Origin: Streptomyces rhizoryzae
Lineage (GTDB): Bacteria > Actinomycetota > Actinomycetes > Streptomycetales > Streptomycetaceae
DNA: 64,000 nt
Assembly: GCF_023155275.1 (NCBI RefSeq)
Contig: NZ_JALMUV010000018.1
Location: 1-64,000 of the forward strand
Direction: 5' to 3'
Positions within the stretch are counted from its first letter, which is position 1. Every line of letters begins with the position of its first letter. Below, in pieces: positions 7,615 to 14,567 of the stretch. The notes under the pieces are model-generated. The model did no database searches, was not told the DNA's origin, and saw only the letters and a list, made by a program, of their open reading frames with translations. The position numbers and the translations under genes are program-made.

Positions 7615-8472
7615 TCAGTCGAGGTGGTAGCGGTCCCCGTAGACCTTCCAGTCCAGCGGGGTGTGCAGGTCGAGGTTGCCCTTCTTCAGGAACACCCGCT
7701 GCGCGGTGTCCACCCGGCTGGTGTCGCTGTGCGCCTCCTCCTGCTTCATCGCCCACACCCGCGCGTCCAGGAAGGCGTTCAGGTACGTCTTCTCGTCGCC
7801 GCCCCGCGCCGGCGGCGCGGCCTTGGCCAGGGCGCGCTCGCGGAGGGCGGAGAAGCCGGTCCGGTCGCCGCCGTCGCCGTGCATCACCAGCGCGTCGTAG
7901 TAGATGAACTGCCCCAGCACGCCCAGGCCGTCGGCCTTCCCCCGCTTGACCGCCGGGTTGAAGTAGACCCGGTCCCGCTCGTCGTCCTGTGCGGTGCGGA
8001 ATGCCGGGTCCTGCGCCGCCGTGCGCCAGTCCCTGGGGTAGTCCGGATCCAGGCCCGCGTGCGAGTCGCTGCCGTCCACCCTGCGCAGTGCGGGGAGGTA
8101 CCCGGCCAGGACGTTGCCGGGCTTGCGCCGGGTGTAGAGCTCGACCAGCTCCAGCATGTCGTGCGTACCGGAGGTGAAGCCGATGATGCCGCCGGTGTAG
8201 CCGCGGCCGTCCCCGATGTCCTCGATGTACTTGTACTGGGCCTTCCAGTCCAGAGAGGAGTTCTCCGCGCTGGAGACCAGCCGCATGGCGATCTCCTTCT
8301 TCACCGGGTCGTCCAGCCCGGCGGCGTGCGGCGCGGTGCGGGGCGCGGCCTGCGCCGGGGCACGGTCCGGCGGGGCGGTGGCGGCGGCCGCCACCGCGGT
8401 GGCCGGCGCGGCGAGCAGGGCGAGCCCGAGGGCGGTACGGGCGGCGGCCCTGGCTATCGATCGGGAGCGCAT
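7615..8472 (-). CDS. csn: Secreted chitosanase, GH46
   Basis: 285 residues: a signal peptide (about 1-35, arginine-rich start, hydrophobic core, AxA site), a short linker and one GH46 catalytic domain. It cleaves beta-1,4-glucosamine bonds of chitosan outside the cell. The segment SSAENSSLDWKAQYKYIEDI holds the catalytic Glu, and the Asp is in the following GDGRGYTGG, very close to the well-studied Streptomyces N174 enzyme. ATG 8472 was chosen because AGGAGG sits six bases upstream and a signal peptide begins there; an in-frame start at 8511 would add 13 residues and lacks a ribosome site. A palindromic operator lies upstream at 8516-8530. Confidence 0.95.
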   Translation of the reverse strand: MRSRSIARAAARTALGLALLAAPATAVAAAATAPPDRAPAQAAPRTAPHAAGLDDPVKKEIAMRLVSSAENSSLDWKAQYKYIEDIGDGRGYTGGIIGFTSGTHDMLELVELYTRRKPGNVLAGYLPALRRVDGSDSHAGLDPDYPRDWRTAAQDPAFRTAQDDERDRVYFNPAVKRGKADGLGVLGQFIYYDALVMHGDGGDRTGFSALRERALAKAAPPARGGDEKTYLNAFLDARVWAMKQEEAHSDTSRVDTAQRVFLKKGNLDLHTPLDWKVYGDRYHLD

Positions 8473-8515
8473 GAAGTCCTCCTGTCGGAGTGGCCGTGGG
8501 GGAGTCCCCAATCGT

Positions 8516-8530
8516 TAGGAAGCTTTCCTA
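8516..8530. promoter_or_regulatory. Palindromic operator before chitosanase (CsnR-box-like)
   Basis: TAGGAA-GCT-TTCCTA is a perfect 6-bp inverted repeat about 45 bases upstream of the chitosanase start. From memory, streptomycete chitosanase genes carry a box of this kind bound by the ROK repressor CsnR. No csnR-like gene is seen beside it; the nearest regulator is the TetR protein at 8583. Confidence 0.6.
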
Positions 8531-8582
8531 CCAGACTCCGGAAGGCCCGTACAGCCGTCCGCGCGCCAACCGCCCGCGGCCG

Positions 8583-9170
8583 TCAGGGGGTTGGGCCCGC
8601 GCCCGCGCCCGGTGCGCCGCCCAGCAGGCCGCCCACCAGCGACTGCATCTCCTCCGCCGGGTCGAACGCCCCTCCCGGGAAGGCGAGTTGGCGCATCACC
8701 ACCCCCTCCAGGTGGTCCACCAGGATCCGGCCGTGCCGCTCCGGCGCCGCGGACCCCAGCCGCCGCACCCACTCCGTGCTCCGCTCCAGCACCGCCTGGC
8801 GCGCCCGCGCCAGCGGCGCGCGCAGCTCCGGCCGCACCGCGGACTCCAGGAGCAGTGCGAACCGCGCGGCCGTACGGGCGCGCCCCGGCCCCGCGGCGTG
8901 CCGGGCCAACCCGGCCAGCGCCTCGGCCAGTTCGCCCGGCCCGGCCGGCGGCGGCCCGCCGGTGAACGCCTCCCACTCCCGCCGCTCCAGCGCCAGCAGA
9001 TGCTCCACGATGCCGCCGAGCAGCGCCGCGCGGTTGCGGAAGTAGTTGGACGTGGTGCCCGTCGGCACCTCCGCGGCCCGGTCCACCGCCTGGTACGTCA
9101 GCCCCCGGGCCCCCTCGCCCCCCAGGACCTCCACCGCCGCGTCCAGCACCTGCTCCCGCCGCCGCGCCAA
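8583..9170 (-). CDS. TetR family regulator
   Basis: About 195 residues. The N-terminal DNA-binding domain (about 1-50) reads ARRREQVLDAAVEVL, then GLTYQAVDRAAEVPTGTTSNYFRNRAALL, a typical TetR helix-turn-helix. The C-terminal ligand domain has LVDHLEGVVMRQLAFPG. Translation probably begins at TTG 9170, the last plausible start before the HTH; the open frame extends to 9251 without a better start. It diverges from the permease gene at 9480, and a palindrome at 9197-9212 in the gap could be its operator. Effector unknown. Confidence 0.82.
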   Translation of the reverse strand: MARRREQVLDAAVEVLGGEGARGLTYQAVDRAAEVPTGTTSNYFRNRAALLGGIVEHLLALERREWEAFTGGPPPAGPGELAEALAGLARHAAGPGRARTAARFALLLESAVRPELRAPLARARQAVLERSTEWVRRLGSAAPERHGRILVDHLEGVVMRQLAFPGGAFDPAEEMQSLVGGLLGGAPGAGAGPTP

Positions 9171-9196
9171 CGCTCCACCCGCCCTTACAACTCCGT

Positions 9197-9212
9197 TACT
9201 ACGCCCATAGTA
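9197..9212. promoter_or_regulatory. Inverted repeat in the TetR/permease gap
   Basis: TACTA-CGCCCA-TAGTA lies just upstream of the TetR start. On the minus strand it overlaps a -10-like TACTAT. Self-regulation of the TetR gene is a natural reading. Confidence 0.5.
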
Positions 9213-9479
9213 TCCGCGCTGGTCCGCGGCGCTGCCGCACCGCCGCCGCACCGACCGGCCCCCGCCGCCGCACCGACCGGGCCCCCGCTGCCCCGTCGGC
9301 CGGCTCCCGCCCGTCCCGCCGGCTGTCTCCCGCCCGTCCCGTCAGCCGTCCCCCGCCCGTCCCACCCGGCTATGCTGCGCTTCGCACCGAATGCCGGGAA
9401 GCGCCCCGGCCGGTGCGCCGGAACACGAGCCACCGGGCGGGCCCCGCGGCCGGGCCGCCCCGTGGAGAGGGGAGCCGCC

Positions 9480-11054
9480 GTGCCCCAGGAGCGGAGCGAC
9501 CCCGGGCCCGCCCCGGGACCCCCGGGCACCCGCCCACCTGAGGAGCCGTCACCGGACGGCTCCGCGCGGCGCCGCGCCGCCTTCCCCGGCGCCCTCACCG
9601 TCCTCGCCCTCGTCACCCTCGCCGTCTGGGCGCTGGCCTGCGTCCTGCCGTCCGGCAGCTACGCCCGGAACGCCGCGGGCCGGCCCCTCCAGGGCACCTA
9701 CCACCGCGAGCCGTCCGGCCGCTCCGCCGCCGAGCGGCTCGGCGACCTCTTCCTCTCCCCGGCCAACGGCCTCTACGGCGTCCGGGACGCCCGGACCGGC
9801 CTGGTCGGCCCGGACCTCTCCGGACAGCTGTACGGCAGCGCCGGGGTGTTCCTCTTCGTCCTGGCCATCGGGGCGTTCCTCACCGTCGTCCTCGCCACCG
9901 GCGCGCTGGACCGCGGGATCGGCCGCCTGGCGCACCGGCTGCGCGACCGCGGCGCCCTGCTGATCGCCGCGCTGATGGCGGTGTTCTCCCTGCTCGGCAC
10001 GGTCGAGGGGTTCGCCGAGGAGACCCTGGGCTGCTACGGCCTGATCGTCCCCCTGGTGCTGGCCCTCGGCTTCGACCGGCTGGTGGCGGCCGGCGCGATC
10101 ATCCTCGGCGCGGGCATCGGCGTGCTGTGCTCCACGGTGAACCCGTTCGCCACCGGTGTCGCCTCCGCGGCCGCCGAGGTTCCGCTCGGCGACGGCATCG
10201 CGCTGCGCGGTGCGATGTGGCTGGTGCTGACCACCGCCACCACCGCCTACGTCATCCGCTACGCCCGCCGGGTGCGCGCCGACCCCGGCCGCTCCCTGTG
10301 CGGTTTCCTCCCCGGGGACCGCGCGCAGCACCGCACCGCCCGGGACACCGCGGAGCCACCGCCGCTCACCGGCCTCCACAAGGCGGTCCTGGGGATCGTC
10401 GCCGCGCTCTTCGGCCTGATGGTCTTCTCGGTGATCCCGTGGTCCGGCGCCCTCACCGGCCGGGCCGACGCGCCCCCGTACGCCTGGGAACCGGACTGGT
10501 CCTTCCCGCAGCTGGCGGCGCTGTTCCTGGCCGGCGCGGTGCTGGTGGGGCTGGTGGCGCGGCTGGGGGAGCGGCGGCTGAGCGCCGCGCTCACCGGGGG
10601 CGCGGCCGACTTCCTCGCCCCGGCCCTGGTGATCGTCCTCGCCCGGGGAGCCACCGCGATCATGAACAACGCCAAGGTCACCGACACCGTGCTGCACGCC
10701 GTCGAGGGCGCGGTCGCGGGCACCCCGCCCGCCCTCTTCGGCGTGCTGGTCTTCCTGGTCAACCTCCCGCTGGCGTTCCTGATCCCCTCCAGCTCGGGGC
10801 ACGCCACCCTCGCCCTGCCGATCCTCGCGCCGCTCGCCGACTTCGCCGGCGTCGCCCGTCCGCTGGCCGTCACCGCCTGGCAGGCCGCCAGCGGCTGGAT
10901 GAACCTCTGGGTCCCCACCACCGCCGTCATCATGGGCGGCGTCTCCCTCGCCCGGGTCGGCTACGACGCCTACCTCCGCTTCGCCGCGCCGCTGCTGGCC
11001 CTGTTGGCCGTCCTGATCTGCGCCTTCGTCGCGCTGGGCGCGGCCCTCGGCTGA
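9480..11054 (+). CDS. YfcC-family (C4-dicarboxylate anaerobic carrier-like) permease
   Basis: 524 residues with 10 to 12 membrane segments. A short charged N-terminus leads into TM1 (ALTVLALVTLAVWALACVLP, ending in SGSY). Later come FLFVLAIGAFLTVVLATGALDRGIG, GTVEGFAEETLGCYGLIVP, ILARGATAIMNNAKVTDTVL-like text (about 380-400) and a conserved LIPSSSGHATLALPILAPLADF loop near the C-terminus. These are typical of the YfcC/ArcD-like group that moves basic amino acids or organic acids. GTG 9480 is preceded by GAGAGGGGAG and gives the usual short N-terminus. The substrate is unknown. Confidence 0.78.
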   Translation: MPQERSDPGPAPGPPGTRPPEEPSPDGSARRRAAFPGALTVLALVTLAVWALACVLPSGSYARNAAGRPLQGTYHREPSGRSAAERLGDLFLSPANGLYGVRDARTGLVGPDLSGQLYGSAGVFLFVLAIGAFLTVVLATGALDRGIGRLAHRLRDRGALLIAALMAVFSLLGTVEGFAEETLGCYGLIVPLVLALGFDRLVAAGAIILGAGIGVLCSTVNPFATGVASAAAEVPLGDGIALRGAMWLVLTTATTAYVIRYARRVRADPGRSLCGFLPGDRAQHRTARDTAEPPPLTGLHKAVLGIVAALFGLMVFSVIPWSGALTGRADAPPYAWEPDWSFPQLAALFLAGAVLVGLVARLGERRLSAALTGGAADFLAPALVIVLARGATAIMNNAKVTDTVLHAVEGAVAGTPPALFGVLVFLVNLPLAFLIPSSSGHATLALPILAPLADFAGVARPLAVTAWQAASGWMNLWVPTTAVIMGGVSLARVGYDAYLRFAAPLLALLAVLICAFVALGAALG

Positions 11055-11077
11055 CCGGCCGGCGGCCCGGCGCAGGG

Positions 11078-11127
11078 CGAAGGGCCCGCCCGCACCCCGG
11101 AGCACGGGGGAGCGGACGGGCCCTTCG
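11078..11127. terminator. Bidirectional terminator
   Basis: An 11-bp stem (CGAAGGGCCCG at 11078-11088 against 11117-11127) lies between the convergent permease and malate synthase genes. Confidence 0.65.
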
Positions 11128-11138
11128 GTCCGCGCGTC

Positions 11139-12779
11139 TCAGACCAGCAGCTCGTAGGCCGGCAGGGTCAGGAAGTCGGCGTAGTCGGCGTCCAGGGAGA
11201 CCTTCAGCAGCAGGTCGTGGGCCTGCTGCCAGGTGCCGGAGGCGAAGGCTTCCTCGCCGATCTCGGCGCGGATGGCCGCCAGTTCGCGGGCCGCGACCTC
11301 GCGGACCAGGTCGGCGGTGGCCTTGGTGCCGGCGTGCTCGCCGTCCTGGAAGACGACACCGGCGTCGACCCACTGCCAGATCTGCGAGCGGGAGATCTCG
11401 GCGGTGGCGGCGTCCTCCATCAGGCCGAAGATGGCGACGGCGCCCAGGCCGCGCAGCCACGCCTCGATGTAGCGGGTGCCCACCTGCACGGCGTCGACCA
11501 GGCCCTGGTAGGTGGGCTTGGCATCCAGCGAGTCGATGGCGATGAGGTCCGCGGCCTTGACGTCCACGTCCTCGCGGAGGCGGTCCTTCTGGTTCGGCTT
11601 GTCGCCGAGGACCGCGTCGAACGAGGCGCGGGCGACCGGCACCAGGTCCGGGTGCGCGACCCAGGAGCCGTCGAAACCGTCGCCGGCCTCCCGGTCCTTG
11701 TCGTTCTTGACCTTGGCGAGCGCCTTCTCGTTGGCCTCGGGGTCCCGGCGGTTGGGGATGAAGGCCGCCATGCCGCCGATGGCGTGCGCCCCGCGCTTGT
11801 GGCAGGTGCGGACCAGCAGTTCGGTGTAGGCCCGCATGAACGGGGCGGTCATGGTGACCGCGTTGCGGTCCGGCAGCACGAACTTGGCGCCGCCGTCCCG
11901 GAAGTTCTTGACGATGGAGAAGAGGTAGTCCCAGCGGCCGGCGTTCAGGCCCGAGGCGTGGTCGCGCAGCTCGTAGAGGATCTCCTCCATCTCGTACGCG
12001 GCGGTGATGGTCTCGATGAGGACCGTGGCGCGGACGGTGCCCTGCGGGATGCCGACGTAGTCCTGGGCGAAGGTGAAGATGTCGTTCCAGAGGCGGGCCT
12101 CCAGGTGCGACTCGGTCTTCGGCAGGTAGAAGTACGGGCCCTTGCCGAGGTCCAGCAGGCGCTGGGCGTTGTGGAAGAAGTACAGGCCGAAGTCGACCAG
12201 CGCGCCGGGGACCGGGCGGCCCTCGAACTCCAGGTGGCGCTCCTCCAGGTGCCAGCCGCGCGGCCGCATCACGACGGTGGCGAGCTCCTCGGCCGGCTTC
12301 AGGGCGTAGGACTTGCCGGTGCGGGCGTCGGTGAAGTCGATCCGGCGCTCGTAGGCGTCGATCAGGTTGAGCTGGCCACCCACGACGTTCTCCCAGGTGG
12401 GAGCCGAGGCGTCCTCGAAGTCGGCGAGCCACACCTTCGCACCGGAGTTGAGCGCGTTGATGGTCATCTTGCGGTCGGTGGGACCGGTGATCTCCACCCG
12501 GCGGTCGATGAGCGCGGCGGGCGCTTCGGCCACCTTCCAGCTCTCGTCCGCGCGGATGTGCGCGGTCTCGGGGAGGAAGTCCAGCGTGCTGGTCCGGGCG
12601 ATCTCGGCGCGGCGCTCGGCGCGGCGGGCGAGCAGCTCGTCCCGGCGGGGGGTGAACCGCCGGTGCAGCTCGGCGACGAAGGCGAGGGCGGCGTCGGTGA
12701 GGACCTCGTCCTGCCGTTCCGGGGTGTGTGCGGGGTCGACTTCGACGATGGCCAGCGGGGACGGCGCTGGTGCGGACAT
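11139..12779 (-). CDS. aceB: Malate synthase A
   Basis: 546 residues, the length of the A isoform. It condenses glyoxylate with acetyl-CoA to malate. Visible marks are FEDASAPTWENVVGGQLNL (substrate loop), RPRGWHLEERH with the catalytic Arg, ATVLIETITAAYEMEEILYELRDH (metal Glu/Asp region), NRRDPEANEKALAKVK, and the late DAATAEISRSQIWQW containing the catalytic Asp. It lies between urate and allantoin genes, so its glyoxylate most likely comes from ureidoglycolate rather than from the glyoxylate bypass; no isocitrate lyase is nearby. GGAG precedes ATG 12779. Its promoter carries both recurrent operators (12906-12946). Confidence 0.95.
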   Translation of the reverse strand: MSAPAPSPLAIVEVDPAHTPERQDEVLTDAALAFVAELHRRFTPRRDELLARRAERRAEIARTSTLDFLPETAHIRADESWKVAEAPAALIDRRVEITGPTDRKMTINALNSGAKVWLADFEDASAPTWENVVGGQLNLIDAYERRIDFTDARTGKSYALKPAEELATVVMRPRGWHLEERHLEFEGRPVPGALVDFGLYFFHNAQRLLDLGKGPYFYLPKTESHLEARLWNDIFTFAQDYVGIPQGTVRATVLIETITAAYEMEEILYELRDHASGLNAGRWDYLFSIVKNFRDGGAKFVLPDRNAVTMTAPFMRAYTELLVRTCHKRGAHAIGGMAAFIPNRRDPEANEKALAKVKNDKDREAGDGFDGSWVAHPDLVPVARASFDAVLGDKPNQKDRLREDVDVKAADLIAIDSLDAKPTYQGLVDAVQVGTRYIEAWLRGLGAVAIFGLMEDAATAEISRSQIWQWVDAGVVFQDGEHAGTKATADLVREVAARELAAIRAEIGEEAFASGTWQQAHDLLLKVSLDADYADFLTLPAYELLV

Positions 12780-12905
12780 GAGCTGTCACTCCATTCAGCG
12801 GCGGTGCCTTGGCGGCCGCCGGGGCACCCGGGCGGCACGGGGTGCCGCGGGCTCCGAGATACGGTCGCGGGCGCCGTTCGGGTACAGGGCGCTTCTGACC
12901 AGTGG

Positions 12906-12946
12906 AGACTAGTTTCCTTATCGCGGAACTTCAATGGTTTGTTGAT
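12906..12946 (-). promoter_or_regulatory. Malate synthase promoter with operators A and B
   Basis: Read on the minus strand: -35 TTGAAG (12934-12929), exactly 17 bp, -10 TAGTCT (12911-12906). The spacer is filled by TTCCG-CGATA-AGGAA (12914-12928), nearly the same as the site at 42-56. Overlapping and upstream of the -35 lies TTCAATG-GTT-TGTTGAT (12930-12946), matching the motif B of uraD and allantoinase at 12 of 14 arm positions. The remaining 12947-13106 shows nothing definite. Confidence 0.7.
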
Positions 12947-13106
12947 ATCGAGATTCTCTGAGTCGACAGAAGTGGTGATCGAATGGCGCTCGGTGCCACA
13001 CCGGTCACTCTCCATCACTCCCGCACCGGGGCGCCGTTTTCCCGTCACCGTCCCGGCGCGGCGCCCGTTCCGGCCGCCCGGGGCCCGCTCCGCCGCAGAA
13101 TGTGCG

Positions 13107-13148
13107 GCGGCGGCCGCCCGGCGGTTGCCTGCGCCGGGCGGCCGCCGC
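13107..13148 (-). terminator. Perfect 16-bp hairpin after the MobA-like gene
   Basis: The arms at 13107-13122 and 13133-13148 are exact complements with a 10-base loop, adjoining the stop codon at 13149. This is a strong terminator for the leftward transcript. Confidence 0.75.
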
Positions 13149-13796
13149 TCACTCCAGCCGCGCCAGATCCTCCGGCGTGTCGATGTCGTACGCCTCGGCC
13201 ACGTCGCCGCACTCGACGAGGGTGACCGCACCGGCGTGCCGCCTGAGGTAGTCCCGTGCCCCGCGGTCGCCCGAAGCGCCCGCCGCGATGTCCGCCCAGC
13301 GCCCGGCCCCGAACAGCACCGGATGCCCGCGCTCGCCCCCGTAGGCGGCGGCCGCCAGCGCGTCCCGCCCGGTGGCCGCGGCCACCACCCGGGCCACCGC
13401 CTGCGCCCCGATGCCCGGCTGGTCGACCAGGGAGACCACCACCGCGTCCGCCCCCGAACCGGCCAGCGCGGCCAGCCCCACCCGCAGCGACGAGCCCATC
13501 CCCCGGGCCCAGTCGGGGTTCACCGACACGCCGTAGCCCGTCAGGTCGGCCCGGGCGCGGACGGTGTCGGCGGCGGCGCCCAGCACGATGTGCACCGGCC
13601 CGCAGCCGCCCTCCCGCAGGACCCGTGCGGCGTGCTCGACCAGCGGGCGTCCCCGGTGGCCGAGCAGCGCCTTGGGCCGTCCCCCCAGCCGCCGCCCGCC
13701 GCCCGCGGCGAGCAGCAGCCCGGCCACCTTCATCCCCTCGGGCCGTACGGCCTCCGCCTGCCCCCCGGCGCCTGCGCGCTCCCCTGGATGTGCCAT
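13149..13796 (-). CDS. MobA/MocA-like nucleotidyltransferase
   Basis: 215 residues. The nucleotide-binding start VAGLLLAAGGGRRLGGRPKALL (about 24-45) is the NTP_transf_3 signature, and VSLVDQPGIGAQAVARV holds the metal-binding Asp. Such proteins attach CMP (MocA) or GMP to molybdopterin. MocA-type enzymes often sit beside xanthine dehydrogenase genes, which need molybdopterin cytosine dinucleotide, so its presence in a purine cluster is meaningful although xdh itself is not in view. The start could be ATG 13796 or the internal ATG at 13733; the first 21 residues look disordered. Confidence 0.75.
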   Translation of the reverse strand: MAHPGERAGAGGQAEAVRPEGMKVAGLLLAAGGGRRLGGRPKALLGHRGRPLVEHAARVLREGGCGPVHIVLGAAADTVRARADLTGYGVSVNPDWARGMGSSLRVGLAALAGSGADAVVVSLVDQPGIGAQAVARVVAAATGRDALAAAAYGGERGHPVLFGAGRWADIAAGASGDRGARDYLRRHAGAVTLVECGDVAEAYDIDTPEDLARLE

Positions 13797-13845
13797 GGGA
13801 CCTGCTTACCCCATGGCCGGGCGCGGCGCCCCGGGCGGCCCCCGG

Positions 13846-14076
13846 TCAGGCCGCGTCCCCCGCCGCGCGCTGGCGCGGGATCCGGGGCCGCAGCCGGTCC
13901 CGGAGCGCCTGCGTCCGCGCGTCGGCCTGCCGCCGCTCGCTGACGAAGCGGTGTATGTGCTCCTCGGTGATCTCCGAGGCGTCGGTCAGCCCGTACGCGC
14001 GGCAGATCAGCTGGACGACGCTGATCCGCCGGGCGTTGGGGGAGGGGTCCGGACTGGGGTCGGGGGTGGCTGTCAT
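13846..14076 (-). CDS. Small conserved-looking hypothetical protein
   Basis: 76 residues: a Pro/Asp-rich start, then a helical segment ISVVQLICRAYGLTDASEITEEHIHRFVSERR. It has a clear GGAG ribosome site seven bases before ATG 14076 and good GC3 bias, so it is probably real. No known domain is recognised. The central part could be a small helical binding motif. Its upstream region is unusually structured (14106-14213). Confidence 0.6.
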   Translation of the reverse strand: MTATPDPSPDPSPNARRISVVQLICRAYGLTDASEITEEHIHRFVSERRQADARTQALRDRLRPRIPRQRAAGDAA

Positions 14077-14105
14077 GGCGTTCTCCGATCCGGTGGGTCA
14101 GGGAT

Positions 14106-14133
14106 CCGGTGCGCCGGCCTTCCGGCGCACCGG
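14106..14133 (-). other. Perfect 12-bp hairpin upstream of the 76-residue ORF
   Basis: CCGGTGCGCCGG (14106-14117) and its exact complement (14122-14133) enclose a CCTT tetraloop, 30 bases upstream of the start of the small ORF on the minus strand. It could be part of a structured leader or an upstream terminator. Confidence 0.5.
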
Positions 14134-14149
14134 GGAGCTGCAATCCGGC

Positions 14150-14213
14150 GATATGCCGGATATTTCCATGGAAGGGAGAATGCTCCACCGTGCTCCGGCA
14201 TATCCCTTCCATG
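14150..14213. promoter_or_regulatory. Interleaved pair of 11-bp inverted repeats
   Basis: Arm 1 GATATGCCGGA (14150-14160) pairs with 14194-14204, and arm 2 CATGGAAGGGA (14167-14177) pairs with 14203-14213. The order is 1-2-1'-2', so the two stems interlock. In RNA this would be a pseudoknot or two alternative folds; in DNA it could be overlapping operators. A third repeat, ATCCGGC-N5-GCCGGAT, spans 14143-14161. Confidence 0.5.
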
Positions 14214-14567
14214 CCATACGCCCACGCCAACGGATGCCCAGGGGAACGCACGTGCTGACGCATGGTCAGATCGGGGCCGGGGTAACCGCGCGCGGACGGG
14301 CGCGTTCCGGTGCGCGGGCGCGCGACGGGGAGCAGTGCAGTGCCGTACCTGGCGGGCCGTCAACTCCACAGCGCGTACGGCGGATCGGTGGGGTTTCGGA
14401 GGCCGTGCGGTATATGCCCGGCAGGGGCCGCCCGGGGCCCGGGCCGCGATGTCACGGTGCGCCGTCCGGCCGGATAAGGTGCATCTCCGTTGCGGACCTC
14501 CGGCCGCCGCGGACGCGGTGGCGCAGGCATGTCAGCGGGTCCGCGAGGAGAGTCGGGGGACGTAGTG
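14214..14567. other. Intergenic region before the kinase gene
   Basis: No gene is supported here. Open frames crossing it lack ribosome sites and are shadows. The kinase promoter presumably lies within it, but no clear -35/-10 pair was found. Confidence 0.4.

Noticed and set aside
8490..9479. N-terminal extension of the YfcC permease frame
   Set aside because: The extension is antisense to TetR, is Pro/Arg-rich, and a good ribosome site with GTG at 9480 gives the family-like start.
11217..13943. 908-codon open frame on the plus strand opposite malate synthase
   Set aside because: Shadow of malate synthase and the MobA-like gene; no domain, and it runs through two terminator hairpins and a promoter.
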